Of a stretch of 48,353 nt of DNA, positions 24,367 through 33,635 are shown piece after piece; position 1 is the stretch's first letter; every line of letters starts with the position of its first letter. Origin of the DNA: JBAXTZ01 sp041666525 (lineage in GTDB: Bacteria > Bacillota > Negativicutes > JBAXTZ01). The DNA lies in contig JBAYGT010000016.1 of assembly GCA_041666525.1 (NCBI GenBank), forward strand, positions 1 through 48,353. Direction: 5' to 3'. Under the pieces are notes generated by a model that had not been told where the DNA came from, made no database searches, and saw only the letters and a program-made list of their open reading frames with translations. The translations under genes and the position numbers were made by a program.

Positions 24367-24699
24367 TTAGTTGTTGAATTTTTGGACGGACACTAACGTA
24401 AATTTACCACTGCCGGGAACAGCGCATGCGAACGGACGAACGCGTGAATCAATACCGATTGAAGCCAAAATATCCGCATTCGCTTTTACGACGCAAAGAA
24501 ACACCACCCAGCTCAAAACAAGCAAGTTGACAAACCCGGCCATATCAAATTGAAAACCAAACTGACCCGCTAACGCATCGTCGAGCATTTCGGTAATATC
24601 GACTACATCGACCACCGAAACCGCGACACACAGCGCAAACATAACCAATGCCAGCAAGGCCACGCGGACGCACTTCGTTTTGAAAATGGACATATTCAT
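24367..24699 (-). CDS. Small membrane protein, unknown
   Basis: About 110 residues with two hydrophobic helices: VALLALVMFALCVAVSVVDV near residues 13-32 and FVNLLVLSWVVFLCVV near 57-72. A short polar C-terminal tail follows. The start is uncertain: ATG 24699 is chosen over the upstream TTG, and ATG 24693 is also possible; the ribosome site is weak. It lies ~130 bases upstream of the HlyB-like stump on the same strand. It may once have been part of the same secretion locus. No family recognised. The gap 24234-24366 shows hairpins (AGCTCTGTCA with TGACGGAGCT at 24338-24359) but no gene. Confidence 0.5.
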   Translation of the reverse strand: MNMSIFKTKCVRVALLALVMFALCVAVSVVDVVDITEMLDDALAGQFGFQFDMAGFVNLLVLSWVVFLCVVKANADILASIGIDSRVRPFACAVPGSGKFTLVSVQKFNN

Positions 24700-24783
24700 C
24701 ACTTCGTCCAAAATTTACTTTACAGTGATAATACCGCACAATATGTATTATGTCAAGAAATTCAACTTTGCCGTGAATATCTA

Positions 24784-24817
24784 AAGCCGTTTATGAAATA
24801 CCTCTCATAAACGGCTT
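24784..24817 (-). terminator. Terminator after the htrA gene
   Basis: AAGCCGTTTATGA (24784-24796) pairs with TCATAAACGGCTT (24805-24817), giving 13 perfect pairs around an 8-base loop. The T-run after it on the minus strand is short (TTTAGAT), so efficiency may be moderate. It is 7 bases past the stop. Confidence 0.75.
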
Positions 24818-24824
24818 AACAATT

Positions 24825-25964
24825 TTATCTGTCTTCTTCGTCATTAGCTGGTTGCTGTTGCGGTTTTCCAGCTTGTTTCGGTTCTTCAAGTGTCACCTTA
24901 AGCGTTAATATTTTTTCGCCCCGCTTAACAACTACATCAATTTTCGTTCCGGCCGAATATGTCGCAATTATCGATTTGATCTCGGCGGTGCTGTTGACTT
25001 CTTTTCCTGCGACTTTGGTAATGATGTCACCTTTGTGCATTCCTGCGGCATAAGCCGGACCATTTTCTTCTACTTTTGCAACATAGACACCCTGTTCAAC
25101 CAAGTCCAACCCATAGGCTTCCAACATTTTTTTGTCATACAAGCCTACGCCAAGATAACCACGTGAGATTTTGCCATTGCTGATTAGCTGATCAGTTATC
25201 TGCTTGACAGTGTTTATCGGAATGGCAAAACCCAATCCCTCAACGCCCTGCATAGCCACTTTAACAGTATTAATACCGATTACTTCGCCATTAGCATTTA
25301 CCAAAGCTCCGCCGGAATTTCCCGGGTTAATCGCGGCATCGGTCTGAATGAACGTCGCTGTGGCATCACCCACATCCAATTTACGATCAACAGCGCTGAT
25401 AACACCTGCGGTAACACTGTTGCGAAAATCCATTCCCAGCGGGCTACCGATAGCAATCGCCGGTTCTCCAACCATTAAGTCATCCGAGTTACCAAGCTTT
25501 GCCACCGCGAGTTTGGTATCTTTAATTTTAACTACTGCAATGTCAGTCAAGCCATCGGCTCCGACTATTGTCCCGTCAACTGTCCGGCCATCCGACAACA
25601 AAATTTTTAAACTCTGTGAGCCTTTGACAACGTGATTATTAGTTACCAGATACGAATAACCGTCTTTTTGCATAATAATCACCCCGGAACCGCTGGTACG
25701 ATCAACAAGCGCTTTCGTGCCGCTCCAAAAATCCTGCACATAAGCTTTGTTGACAATCCCTACTACTGCCGGTGAAACTTCTTTGGCAGCACGGACAATC
25801 GGCGTGTTGCGATAATCCTTGCCATCCGGCGCAACTGACGGCGCCGCTGACGCGGTCGTAGTCTTGATACCGTTACTGTAATGAGCTCCGGCCAAAAAGC
25901 TGCCGGTGATAACCACGATCATCAATGAAAACGCTAGTACGTAGACAATCTTACTCTTTTTCAT
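24825..25964 (-). CDS. HtrA/DegP-like serine protease with PDZ domain
   Basis: The start is set at ATG 25964 (MKKSKIVYVLAFSLMIVV), 4 bases after GGGGG. The 32-codon extension is disfavoured. The 379-residue product has an N-terminal membrane anchor or uncleaved signal. The trypsin-like domain carries the triad H111 (TNNHVVKG), D141 (TDIAVVKI) and S217 (NPGNSGGAL), and one PDZ domain lies at about 275-360 (GDIITKVAGKEVNSTAEI). It ends in an acidic Gln/Pro tail. Only one PDZ is present, as in DegS and Firmicute HtrA proteins. It acts in extracytoplasmic protein quality control. It follows glmS by about 100 bases and probably has its own promoter (a TATAAT at 26003-26008, -35 poor). Confidence 0.92.
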   Translation of the reverse strand: MKKSKIVYVLAFSLMIVVITGSFLAGAHYSNGIKTTTASAAPSVAPDGKDYRNTPIVRAAKEVSPAVVGIVNKAYVQDFWSGTKALVDRTSGSGVIIMQKDGYSYLVTNNHVVKGSQSLKILLSDGRTVDGTIVGADGLTDIAVVKIKDTKLAVAKLGNSDDLMVGEPAIAIGSPLGMDFRNSVTAGVISAVDRKLDVGDATATFIQTDAAINPGNSGGALVNANGEVIGINTVKVAMQGVEGLGFAIPINTVKQITDQLISNGKISRGYLGVGLYDKKMLEAYGLDLVEQGVYVAKVEENGPAYAAGMHKGDIITKVAGKEVNSTAEIKSIIATYSAGTKIDVVVKRGEKILTLKVTLEEPKQAGKPQQQPANDEEDR

Positions 25965-26067
25965 TTTTCCCCCAATGATTGATGTTTTGCTAGTATCATC
26001 TAAATAAATTATAGCCTCTATTTGTGACAATTCTGTGTTAGATTTGCAAACTTTCTGCAAATCCCTG

Positions 26068-27897
26068 CTATTCTACGGTCACGCTCTTGGCGAGATTCCG
26101 GGGTTTATCAACATCACAGCCGCGGGCAATCGCAGAATAGTATGCATACAGCTGCAACGGAATTACCGCCAAAATCGGCGCCAAATATTCAGTACAATCC
26201 GGAATAGTTATCTTATGATCAACATACTTATCAATTTCGGTGTTGCTCTGCAGCGCGATACCGATTACTTTGGCCCCCCGGGCCTTGACTTCTTTTATAT
26301 TACCCATCATTTTGCCAAATACTGCCGACTGGGTTGCCAACGCAAACACCGGTACACCATCTTCAATCAATGCCAGAGTTCCGTGTTTTAATTCACCGGC
26401 TGCATAGGCTTCGGCATGAATATAAGAAATCTCTTTTAATTTCAGTGCGCCTTCCAAAGCAACCGCATAATCTAATAACCGTCCTAAAAAGAACAAATCA
26501 CGGGCATTGGCATACAGTGCGGCAAAATTTTTGATTGGCTCAACATTATCTAAAGTCTCATGCAACAGCGCCGGCAAGTTGCGCAATCCGGCAATAATTT
26601 CTTCAATCACTACTTGATTGCGATCATTTTTGAGCCCGGCACAATACAGCGCGAACATACACAATGTTACCAGCTGAGTCGTATAAGCTTTGGTAGATGC
26701 GACAGCTATTTCCGGCCCGGCCCAGGTGTAGATTACCGAATCGGCTTCACGAGCCGCTGTTGAGCTAAGTACGTTGGTAATCGCCAAAGTTTTTGAACCC
26801 AAACGCTTACTTTCGCGTAATGCCGCCAAGGTGTCTGATGTTTCGCCGCTCTGACTGACGATAATAGTCAACGTCCGCTCATTAACCATCGGATTACGAT
26901 AACGATATTCCGACGCCAAATCAATCTCGACCGGTATTCGTACCAATTGCTCGAGGTAGTATTTGCCAACAACACCGGCGTAATAAGCTGTTCCGCAGGC
27001 CGTAATTACAATTTTATCAAACTTGGCAAAATACTCCGGTGTCCATTTCAACTCGTCAAAATTAACGCCGCTTCCGTCGGCATTGATTCTTCCCCGTAGT
27101 GTTTCGCGAATGGCTTTTGGCTGTTCGTAAATTTCTTTGAGCATAAAATGTTCGTAACCGCCTTTCTCAGCGGCTTCGGCGCTCCAGGTAACCTCAAAAA
27201 CTTTTTTCGTTATCAATTTTCCGGCAAGATCAGTGATTTTTACTGCTTCAGCCGTTATTTCTGCCAACTCGCCATCATTCATAATATAAGTGCGTTTGGT
27301 GTGGTTAATAATCGCCGGAATATCTGATGCGACAAAGTTCTCGTGTTTTCCCAAGCCAATTACCATTGGATTGTCTTTTTTGATACAAAACAATTTGTCG
27401 GGATCGTTCGCGCTCATAAATACCAGCGCATACGAGCCTTCAAGCTGTCCGATTGCGGCTACCACTGCTGCGCGAAAGTCACCCTGATAATATTTCTCGA
27501 CAAGATGCGGTACAACTTCAGTGTCGGTTTCCGATTCAAACTTGTGTCCTTCACGAATCAATTGCTCTTTTAATACCAGGTAATTCTCGATTATCCCGTT
27601 ATGAACAACGACAAACTTGCCGCTGCAATCCGCATGCGGATGCGAATTTTCATCGCTCGGACGACCATGCGTAGCCCAGCGTGAATGACCGATACCGATT
27701 TTGCCTTTAGGCATGTCTTTTGCCAATTTTGCCTGTAACGCGTTCAGGCGTCCGACACTCTTAGAGATATTCAAGGCGTTATCGCTCATTACTGCAATCC
27801 CGGCCGAATCATAGCCACGGTATTCCAGTTTGGTTAATCCTTCCAATAAAATCGGAGCTGCGTTTTTTTTGCCAATATAACCGATTATTCCACACAT
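26068..27897 (-). CDS. glmS: Glutamine-fructose-6-phosphate aminotransferase (isomerizing)
   Basis: The 609-residue enzyme makes glucosamine-6-phosphate, the first step of UDP-GlcNAc synthesis. The N-terminal glutaminase has the nucleophile Cys2 (MCGIIGYIG), and two SIS domains follow (VSQSGETSDTLAAL; SYIHAEAYAAGELKHG). It ends in the classic KSVTVE. The ribosome site AAGGAG lies inside the end of glmM and the ATG is 1 base after the glmM stop, so translation is coupled. No glmS ribozyme fits in this arrangement, as there is no leader. Confidence 0.97.
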   Translation of the reverse strand: MCGIIGYIGKKNAAPILLEGLTKLEYRGYDSAGIAVMSDNALNISKSVGRLNALQAKLAKDMPKGKIGIGHSRWATHGRPSDENSHPHADCSGKFVVVHNGIIENYLVLKEQLIREGHKFESETDTEVVPHLVEKYYQGDFRAAVVAAIGQLEGSYALVFMSANDPDKLFCIKKDNPMVIGLGKHENFVASDIPAIINHTKRTYIMNDGELAEITAEAVKITDLAGKLITKKVFEVTWSAEAAEKGGYEHFMLKEIYEQPKAIRETLRGRINADGSGVNFDELKWTPEYFAKFDKIVITACGTAYYAGVVGKYYLEQLVRIPVEIDLASEYRYRNPMVNERTLTIIVSQSGETSDTLAALRESKRLGSKTLAITNVLSSTAAREADSVIYTWAGPEIAVASTKAYTTQLVTLCMFALYCAGLKNDRNQVVIEEIIAGLRNLPALLHETLDNVEPIKNFAALYANARDLFFLGRLLDYAVALEGALKLKEISYIHAEAYAAGELKHGTLALIEDGVPVFALATQSAVFGKMMGNIKEVKARGAKVIGIALQSNTEIDKYVDHKITIPDCTEYLAPILAVIPLQLYAYYSAIARGCDVDKPRNLAKSVTVE

Positions 27898-27898
27898 A

Positions 27899-29242
27899 CT
27901 ATACTTTCTCCTTGGTGATTACTGCGACAATATGATTAATTAATTCACTGAGCCGCTCTTTGTCCGGCCCTTCGGCCATAACTCTGATTAGCGGTTCAGT
28001 GCCGGAAGCACGCACCAGTACCCGGCCGTCCTCGCCTAATTCAGCCTCGGCAGATTCAATAGCTGCTTTGATTGCCGCATTGTCTTGCCAGCCGGTCCGT
28101 GATTTTACCCGCAGATTCTTCAATATCTGCGGATACTGAATCATTAACGCCGCTAATTCACTCATTTTTTTACCGGACCGCTTCAAAACGCAAAGCAATT
28201 GTACCGCCGTGAGCACCCCGTCTCCGGTCGTTGAATGATTGGCAAAAATCAAATGTCCGGACTGTTCGCCGCCAATAACTATTTTCTTCTCAACCATCCG
28301 CTCCAGTACGTAACGGTCGCCTACCGGAGTTATTTCCAATTTTCCGCCGGCTTTTGTAAATGCTTTTTTCATTCCCAGGTTGCTCATGACGGTTGTAACT
28401 ATCGCGTTATCAGGCAACTTTCCCTGACGCATCAGGTCGAGCGCACAAATCAACATAATCCGGTCGCCGTCAACCATGTTCCCAAGTTCATCTACCGCCA
28501 GACAACGATCAGCATCGCCGTCATTGGCGATACCAATATCAGCTTTATGGGTAATAACCGACTGTCTGAGTGATTCCATATGTGTAGACCCGCACTTGGC
28601 GTTAATGTTAATGCCATCAGGCCGGTCATGAATTACGATTACTTCAGCACCAAGCTGACGCAATACTTCCGGCGCGACCATATAAGATGCGCCATTAGAA
28701 CAATCTATAACCACTTTTAGCCCTTTTAGCCGAACATCGGCTGTGCCGACTATGTAACCAATGTACTGTTCAATCAAACCGGTGTTCGTTGAAAAAGTAC
28801 CGACTTTTTCACCGGTCGGGTATGGCAAGTCCCGGTAATTGTTGATTAATTCTTCTAATTCATCTTCGACAGCGTCGGCAAGTTTATAACCGTCCCCAGC
28901 AAAATATTTTATACCGTTATCGCCAAACGGATTATGCGATGCCGATATAACCACTCCGGCATCAGCGCCCATTTTTTGCGCGAGATATGCGACAGCCGGT
29001 GTGGGCACAACTCCAAGGCTGAGAGCATCGCCCCCGGCGGAACAAATCCCTGCAGCTAACGCCGCCTCCAGCATACTGCCCGACAACCGGGTATCCCGTC
29101 CAATCAGCACCAATGGTTTACCGTCATGTTTTGCGCCAAAATATTGCGTAGCCGCTTTGCCCATCTTATAAGCAATTTCCGGCGTAACTTCTGAATTGGC
29201 AACACCGCGCACTCCGTCAGTACCAAATAATCTTGCACTCAT
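27899..29242 (-). CDS. glmM: Phosphoglucosamine mutase
   Basis: The start is set at MSARLFGTDGVRG (29242). The 447-residue enzyme converts glucosamine-6-phosphate to glucosamine-1-phosphate. The active serine is S102 in SASHNPFGDNGIK, the metal loop is DGDADR, and the sugar-binding GGEQSGH and C-terminal RASGTEPLIR are present. It lies in the conserved cdaA-cdaR-glmM context, where GlmM can bind and inhibit the diadenylate cyclase CdaA in other Firmicutes. An FAD enzyme gene separates it from cdaR here. Confidence 0.97.
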   Translation of the reverse strand: MSARLFGTDGVRGVANSEVTPEIAYKMGKAATQYFGAKHDGKPLVLIGRDTRLSGSMLEAALAAGICSAGGDALSLGVVPTPAVAYLAQKMGADAGVVISASHNPFGDNGIKYFAGDGYKLADAVEDELEELINNYRDLPYPTGEKVGTFSTNTGLIEQYIGYIVGTADVRLKGLKVVIDCSNGASYMVAPEVLRQLGAEVIVIHDRPDGININAKCGSTHMESLRQSVITHKADIGIANDGDADRCLAVDELGNMVDGDRIMLICALDLMRQGKLPDNAIVTTVMSNLGMKKAFTKAGGKLEITPVGDRYVLERMVEKKIVIGGEQSGHLIFANHSTTGDGVLTAVQLLCVLKRSGKKMSELAALMIQYPQILKNLRVKSRTGWQDNAAIKAAIESAEAELGEDGRVLVRASGTEPLIRVMAEGPDKERLSELINHIVAVITKEKV

Positions 29243-29287
29243 AAAATACCATCCTCGTACCAAAATTTAGTTATTGTTTATCAGTTG

Positions 29288-30868
29288 TCATTGTTTGTTC
29301 ATAAAAGCTTTTACCGCATTGATTCCATCCAGTGCCGCACTCATAATTCCACCGGCATAGCCCGCCCCTTCGCCAATCGGATACAAACCACACGTTGACG
29401 AGGATTGAAAATCAGCATTGCGCACAATCCGGCAAGGCGCACTGGTACGCGTCTCGACTGCGGTCATAACCGCCCCAGGATTGTCATAGCCATTAATCTT
29501 ACGGCCAAAATCAACCAGCGCACGCGCTAGTGTATCAGCCACAAACTGCGGTAAAACACTTCGCAAATCACAGTCAACAGTACCCGGTAAATATGATGGT
29601 TCGACGATCTTTGACGCCTGCTCGCCAAACAAGAAACTACCCACCGTCTGTATTGGAGCATAATAATTTTCGCCACCAGCCAAAAAAGCGGCTTGCTCCA
29701 GCTGACGTTGAAAAGCAATACCGTCCAGCGGCTGACTGCCAAAATCGCGCTCATCTACAGTGACAACTAGTGCCGAATTAGCGATACCACTATCGCGGCG
29801 ATAATTACTCATACCGTTAACTACAACAGAATTTTGCTCACTGGTTGCCGCTATCACTTGTCCGCCCGGACACATACAAAACGAATACACCGTGCGGCCG
29901 CTGGTTTTATCATGATATACCAGCGCATAATCAGCAGAACCTAAGCGCGGATGACCGGCAAATGCCCCAAATTGCGCTTTGTCAATCATTGTCTGCGGAT
30001 GCTCAATCCGAACACCGACGGAAAACGGTTTGGTCACAATCGCCACGCCGCACTTATGCAACATTTCATAAGTGTCACGGGCGCTGTGGCCAATACCAAG
30101 AAAAACTGTATTCGAAGAAAATTTTTCGTTATTGACAACAATTCCGGCTATAGCACCGTCAATAATATTCAGCGATTGCAGCGATGAATCAAAATTAATT
30201 TCGCCACCTAAAGCGAGAATTTTGGAGCGTAAATTTTTTACTACCGTTCTTAAAACATCAGTACCAATATGCGGTTTTTGCAACCAAATAATTTCTTCAG
30301 GCGCGCCGCACTCAACAAACAATCGCAATATCTCATTAATTGCCGGATCATTTAACCGGCAAGTCAGTTTTCCGTCGGAAAAAGTTCCGGCACCGCCTTC
30401 ACCAAATTGCACATTGCAGTTGTTGTCTAGCTGACCGGTTTTCCAAAATTCAGCAATTTTTTCTGCGCGGGTATCGACATCGCTGCCACGTTCGTAAATA
30501 ATTGGCCGATAGCCGTTTTTCGCCAGGTAATATGCGGCAAACATGCCCGCCGGCCCAAAACCAACCACCACCGGCCGCGCCACACTATTAACTTCGCCAA
30601 CCAGCGCTTGTACGTCTGTCTCCGGCAAGGCATTTTTCTTAACGAGCTTATTATTTAATAATTTTCGTTGCAACTGTATATCGTAAACAGCGAAAACTAT
30701 TGAATAAACGAAACAAATATTTTTCTTGTCGCGCGCATCAAGTGAGCGCTTTATAATTCTAAGATCATTAATAGCAGCCGGTTTAACAGCTATTTTTTTA
30801 CTTACAACTGCAATAATATCGCGCGAATTATCAAAGGCTATCCGAAGGTTATCATAACGAAACTCCAT
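29288..30868 (-). CDS. FAD-dependent oxidoreductase (COG2509 type)
   Basis: The start is set at ATG 30868 (MEFRYDNL), which overlaps the cdaR stop by one base (TGATG) and has AAAGGA upstream. The 526-residue product has an N-terminal ~95-residue domain. The dinucleotide-binding loop GFGPAGMFAAYYLAKNGY follows (GxGxxG at 103-108), then NVQFGEGGAGTFSDGKL and a C-terminal PIGEGAGYAGGIMSAALDG. This matches the COG2509 family of uncharacterised flavoproteins, often tied to cell-envelope or quinone-type genes. The reaction is unknown. Its placement inside the c-di-AMP/amino-sugar operon is shared with some Negativicutes and Clostridia, to my recollection. Confidence 0.9.
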   Translation of the reverse strand: MEFRYDNLRIAFDNSRDIIAVVSKKIAVKPAAINDLRIIKRSLDARDKKNICFVYSIVFAVYDIQLQRKLLNNKLVKKNALPETDVQALVGEVNSVARPVVVGFGPAGMFAAYYLAKNGYRPIIYERGSDVDTRAEKIAEFWKTGQLDNNCNVQFGEGGAGTFSDGKLTCRLNDPAINEILRLFVECGAPEEIIWLQKPHIGTDVLRTVVKNLRSKILALGGEINFDSSLQSLNIIDGAIAGIVVNNEKFSSNTVFLGIGHSARDTYEMLHKCGVAIVTKPFSVGVRIEHPQTMIDKAQFGAFAGHPRLGSADYALVYHDKTSGRTVYSFCMCPGGQVIAATSEQNSVVVNGMSNYRRDSGIANSALVVTVDERDFGSQPLDGIAFQRQLEQAAFLAGGENYYAPIQTVGSFLFGEQASKIVEPSYLPGTVDCDLRSVLPQFVADTLARALVDFGRKINGYDNPGAVMTAVETRTSAPCRIVRNADFQSSSTCGLYPIGEGAGYAGGIMSAALDGINAVKAFMNKQ

Positions 30869-31764
30869 CAGCCATTTCCTTTTAATGAACAATACACTTC
30901 TGAAACATTTGCCACAGTGCGGACAGTGCCAGGAATTAGCAGTTTACACGCTATTCTTCTGCCATTCATCAATTCGTTGACATTTATTCTGACCGTTGAT
31001 ATTGAATTTATTTTGGCGAGATCTTCATTGTTGCCAAAGATTTTTATCCGCGCTGGTGTTAAAACTACCGAATAATTACCAACACCTCCGCCAACGTCAG
31101 GTATCAGCGTAACTTCCTTTTCCTCATACATATTCACAATTACTGCTACTTTAGGCGGGTTGATCAAAACACCATCGGTCACAGCGTCACCGGCTGCAGT
31201 AAACAACTTCGGGGTAATATCATAAGTAGTAGAGGCGGTTATTTTTTCAAGTTCAACTTGCGCAACCGCTTTGGCAACGGAATATACATTTTCTTTAGCA
31301 CCTTTTATAGTAATAAAATCCGGCATAATGATATCTTTTATCAAATAAGACTTTTCATTTTCGTTAATTCGTCTCAATTCAAGCAACACTTGTTTCTCAA
31401 CCGTTTGCTCTAATCGGACATTCTGTTCTCCGCCATCATCGATTACTTCAACTTTTTCCGGCGCAACAATATTGGCACGCAAGCTGTGATTACCCTCGTG
31501 CATCCCTTTCAAATCAACAAACGCATCAAAATCTGCGTTCCGGATATTGCTAATCCGGTCACGTGTAGCACGAACCGTGATTGTTATTCCGTCTTTATGA
31601 TCAACTACTGTCAAACCATCACCAACATTTTTATATTGCAGCGGTACATCAATTTTTTTTTCAACCAGTGGATTATCGTCACTGATAACAAAAAACCACA
31701 TAACAATAGCGGCAACAAAAATCACGGCCCACTCAGTAACTTGCCGCATTCGTTTATTTTTCAT
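30868..31764 (-). CDS. cdaR: YbbR-domain regulator of diadenylate cyclase
   Basis: The 298-residue product has one N-terminal membrane helix (WAVIFVAAIVMWFFVISDD), then about three repeats of the YbbR beta domain (VPLQYKNVGDGLTVV ... ITVRATRDRISNI ... FDAFVDLKGMHEGNHSL). It is the extracytoplasmic partner that modulates CdaA in Firmicutes. The gene overlaps cdaA by 11 bases and the next gene by 1 base, so it is the middle of a tightly coupled operon. Confidence 0.92.
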   Translation of the reverse strand: MKNKRMRQVTEWAVIFVAAIVMWFFVISDDNPLVEKKIDVPLQYKNVGDGLTVVDHKDGITITVRATRDRISNIRNADFDAFVDLKGMHEGNHSLRANIVAPEKVEVIDDGGEQNVRLEQTVEKQVLLELRRINENEKSYLIKDIIMPDFITIKGAKENVYSVAKAVAQVELEKITASTTYDITPKLFTAAGDAVTDGVLINPPKVAVIVNMYEEKEVTLIPDVGGGVGNYSVVLTPARIKIFGNNEDLAKINSISTVRINVNELMNGRRIACKLLIPGTVRTVANVSEVYCSLKGNG

Positions 31765-32581
31765 TTTTTCTTTGCCTCCGCTTGATAAATCCGCTCAATC
31801 CCCGAGCTTTTATAATGAGCGAACTTGTCAAAAATTTGCGCAGTTCGTCAACCGATACCCCGCGGAGTAATCGTCCGTCTTCAACAAGAGAAATTTTACC
31901 GTTTTCTTCACTAACAACTATTGCAATAGCATCAGTTTCCTCGGTAATGCCAATGGCTGCACGGTGGCGGGTCCCCAAATCACTGCTTAAGCGGCGCTGC
32001 GACAATGGCAAATAACAGCCGGCGGCCAACACGATATTTCCACGGATAACAACCGCGCCATCATGCAACGGCGCGTTTTTGAAAAAAATATTTTTTATCA
32101 ATTCCTTGGTTACAATTCCATTAATTTTTATGCCGCGATCAAAAATATCCGCCAATCCGGTTTCTCTCTGGATAATTATCAAGGCACCAATTTTCTCCGG
32201 CGCCAAATCAGCTACCGCAGCAACTATTTCTTCAATAAATTCCTCGGCTTGGCGGCTGCTTTCAAAGTGCTCAGACCCGGGAAATTTTTTTCCGAGTTTT
32301 TCGAGCGCACTCCGTAATTCCGGTTGAAAAATCACCGGCATGGCCAACAACAAAATTGTGATTGATTTTGAAAGTACCCAATACATAGTATTCAGGCTGA
32401 ATTCTTTGCAAATAGGCGCCAAAACAGCCAGAAGAAGCATTCCTTTCAGGAGTTGCATCGCTCTGGTGTTTTTTATGGTACTATATAACACTTTAAACAG
32501 TATCGCTACTAGCACAATATCTATTAAATCAGTGAATGAAACGGTAAACAACAGCAGCTTAAACTTTTCGAGTATCAACAT
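31754..32581 (-). CDS. cdaA: Diadenylate cyclase CdaA
   Basis: The 275-residue membrane enzyme makes c-di-AMP from two ATP. The start is ATG 32581 with GGAG 5 bases ahead. The longer frame reaches no good ribosome site. Three N-terminal helices lie within residues ~15-85. The DAC domain has DGA at 174-176 and GTRHRAA with RHR at 205-207, both catalytic signatures. It heads the cdaA-cdaR-FAD-glmM-glmS operon. c-di-AMP controls potassium, osmotic state and wall homeostasis in Firmicutes. Confidence 0.95.
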   Translation of the reverse strand: MLILEKFKLLLFTVSFTDLIDIVLVAILFKVLYSTIKNTRAMQLLKGMLLLAVLAPICKEFSLNTMYWVLSKSITILLLAMPVIFQPELRSALEKLGKKFPGSEHFESSRQAEEFIEEIVAAVADLAPEKIGALIIIQRETGLADIFDRGIKINGIVTKELIKNIFFKNAPLHDGAVVIRGNIVLAAGCYLPLSQRRLSSDLGTRHRAAIGITEETDAIAIVVSEENGKISLVEDGRLLRGVSVDELRKFLTSSLIIKARGLSGFIKRRQRKNEK

Positions 32582-32636
32582 TTCCGCTCCAAAGATAAAT
32601 ATCCATTTCATTTTACCGCAAAACCGTAAAATAATA

Positions 32637-32664
32637 AAGCCTTTTGCGGTCAGGCAAAAGGCTT
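32637..32664 (-). terminator. Terminator of ilvE
   Basis: AAGCCTTTTGC pairs with GCAAAAGGCTT (11 pairs) around a 6-base loop. It is followed on the minus strand by TTATTATTTT and separates ilvE from cdaA. Confidence 0.85.
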
Positions 32665-32670
32665 AAACTG

Positions 32671-33537
32671 TTAAATTATTTTCGTACCATCCCAGATAGT
32701 CCGGCTGCGGAACATTTCCAGCAGTCGTCGGCTCAACGGACCAGCTTTATTTTCACCAAGTATTCGGCCATCAATCGACACTACCGGAATTACTTCTGAA
32801 GCTGTACCGGTTAAGAAACACTCATCGGCATTGTATAAATCAAACTGGGTAAACAACTCTTCTTTCACGGAAATACCGGCGTCCCGCGCCAGTTCAATAA
32901 TAGTGTTACGCGTTATTCCTTCAAGAAGTCCGACGGATTTCGGCGGAGTAATCAACTCGCCTTTTTTTACAATAAATACATTGGCCACACTGGCTTCAGT
33001 AACATATCCGGCAGCATTGAGCATGATACCATCAGCCAATCCTTGACGATTCATTTCGATTTTTGTCATCACATTGCTCAAATAATTCAGTGATTTTATT
33101 CGCGGCGACAACATATCATCCCGCATACGCCGCGTTGACGCGATAGCAACTGCCAACCCGGTTTCATACAATTCCGGTGGATAAATATTGATTTGAGTCA
33201 CGATAATAACGACTGTAGCCTTCGAACATTTACGCGGGTCAACACCCATGTCGCCGTATCCGCGTGATACCACCAGCCGTATATAACAACTTGGCAGTTT
33301 ATTGAGACGAACTGTTTCTATTATCGCCCGTTCCATTTCCTCAATAGAAATTGGTATTTCCAAAGCAATTGTTTTCGCCGATTCATACAATCGCAATAAA
33401 TGATCGTTTAACCTGAAAACTAGGTTGTTATATACTCTGATCCCTTCAAATATTCCATCCCCATATAAAAAGCCGTGATCAAAAACTGATATTTTTGCGT
33501 TTTCTTTTTCAAAATATTCGCCATTAACATAAATCAT
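32671..33537 (-). CDS. ilvE: Branched-chain amino acid aminotransferase
   Basis: The 288-residue protein is a fold-type IV PLP enzyme. DHGFLYGDGIFEGIRVYN at the N terminus, the PLP lysine K148 in SPRIKSLNYLSNV, and E181 in GYVTEASVANVF are family hallmarks. The C-terminal GTASEVIPVVSIDGR completes the match. The closest group is the archaeal/Firmicute IlvE type. D-amino-acid aminotransferase and aminodeoxychorismate lyase are related alternatives, but the GTASEV stretch favours IlvE. It is monocistronic between two terminators. Confidence 0.92.
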   Translation of the reverse strand: MIYVNGEYFEKENAKISVFDHGFLYGDGIFEGIRVYNNLVFRLNDHLLRLYESAKTIALEIPISIEEMERAIIETVRLNKLPSCYIRLVVSRGYGDMGVDPRKCSKATVVIIVTQINIYPPELYETGLAVAIASTRRMRDDMLSPRIKSLNYLSNVMTKIEMNRQGLADGIMLNAAGYVTEASVANVFIVKKGELITPPKSVGLLEGITRNTIIELARDAGISVKEELFTQFDLYNADECFLTGTASEVIPVVSIDGRILGENKAGPLSRRLLEMFRSRTIWDGTKII

Positions 33538-33580
33538 AATTCATTTCTCTCCATGAACAAACTTGCGCACTTGCGTTCGA

Positions 33581-33609
33581 AGTATAGCACATTCGAAATA
33601 AAAAAGAAA
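33581..33609 (-). promoter_or_regulatory. Extended -10 promoter of ilvE
   Basis: TGCTATACT (minus strand) is a good extended -10. At 17 bases upstream there is only a weak TTTCTT -35, which falls inside the T-run of the sigH terminator. Confidence 0.4.
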
Positions 33610-33630
33610 GCCGCGGCACTCGCCGCGGCT
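33594..33630 (-). terminator. Terminator of sigH
   Basis: AGCCGCGGC and GCCGCGGCT form 9 GC-rich pairs around a 4-base loop. TTCTTTTTTATTT follows on the minus strand. It starts 5 bases after the sigH stop. Confidence 0.92.
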
Positions 33631-33635
33631 AACAA

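Noticed and set aside
25965..26060. Longer N terminus for the HtrA-like protease
   Set aside because: The extra 32 residues precede the signal anchor, contain the likely promoter -10, and the GGGGG ribosome site marks the inner ATG.
27880..27901. A glmS ribozyme ahead of glmS
   Set aside because: glmS starts one base after glmM with its ribosome site inside glmM, leaving no room for the ~150-base ribozyme.
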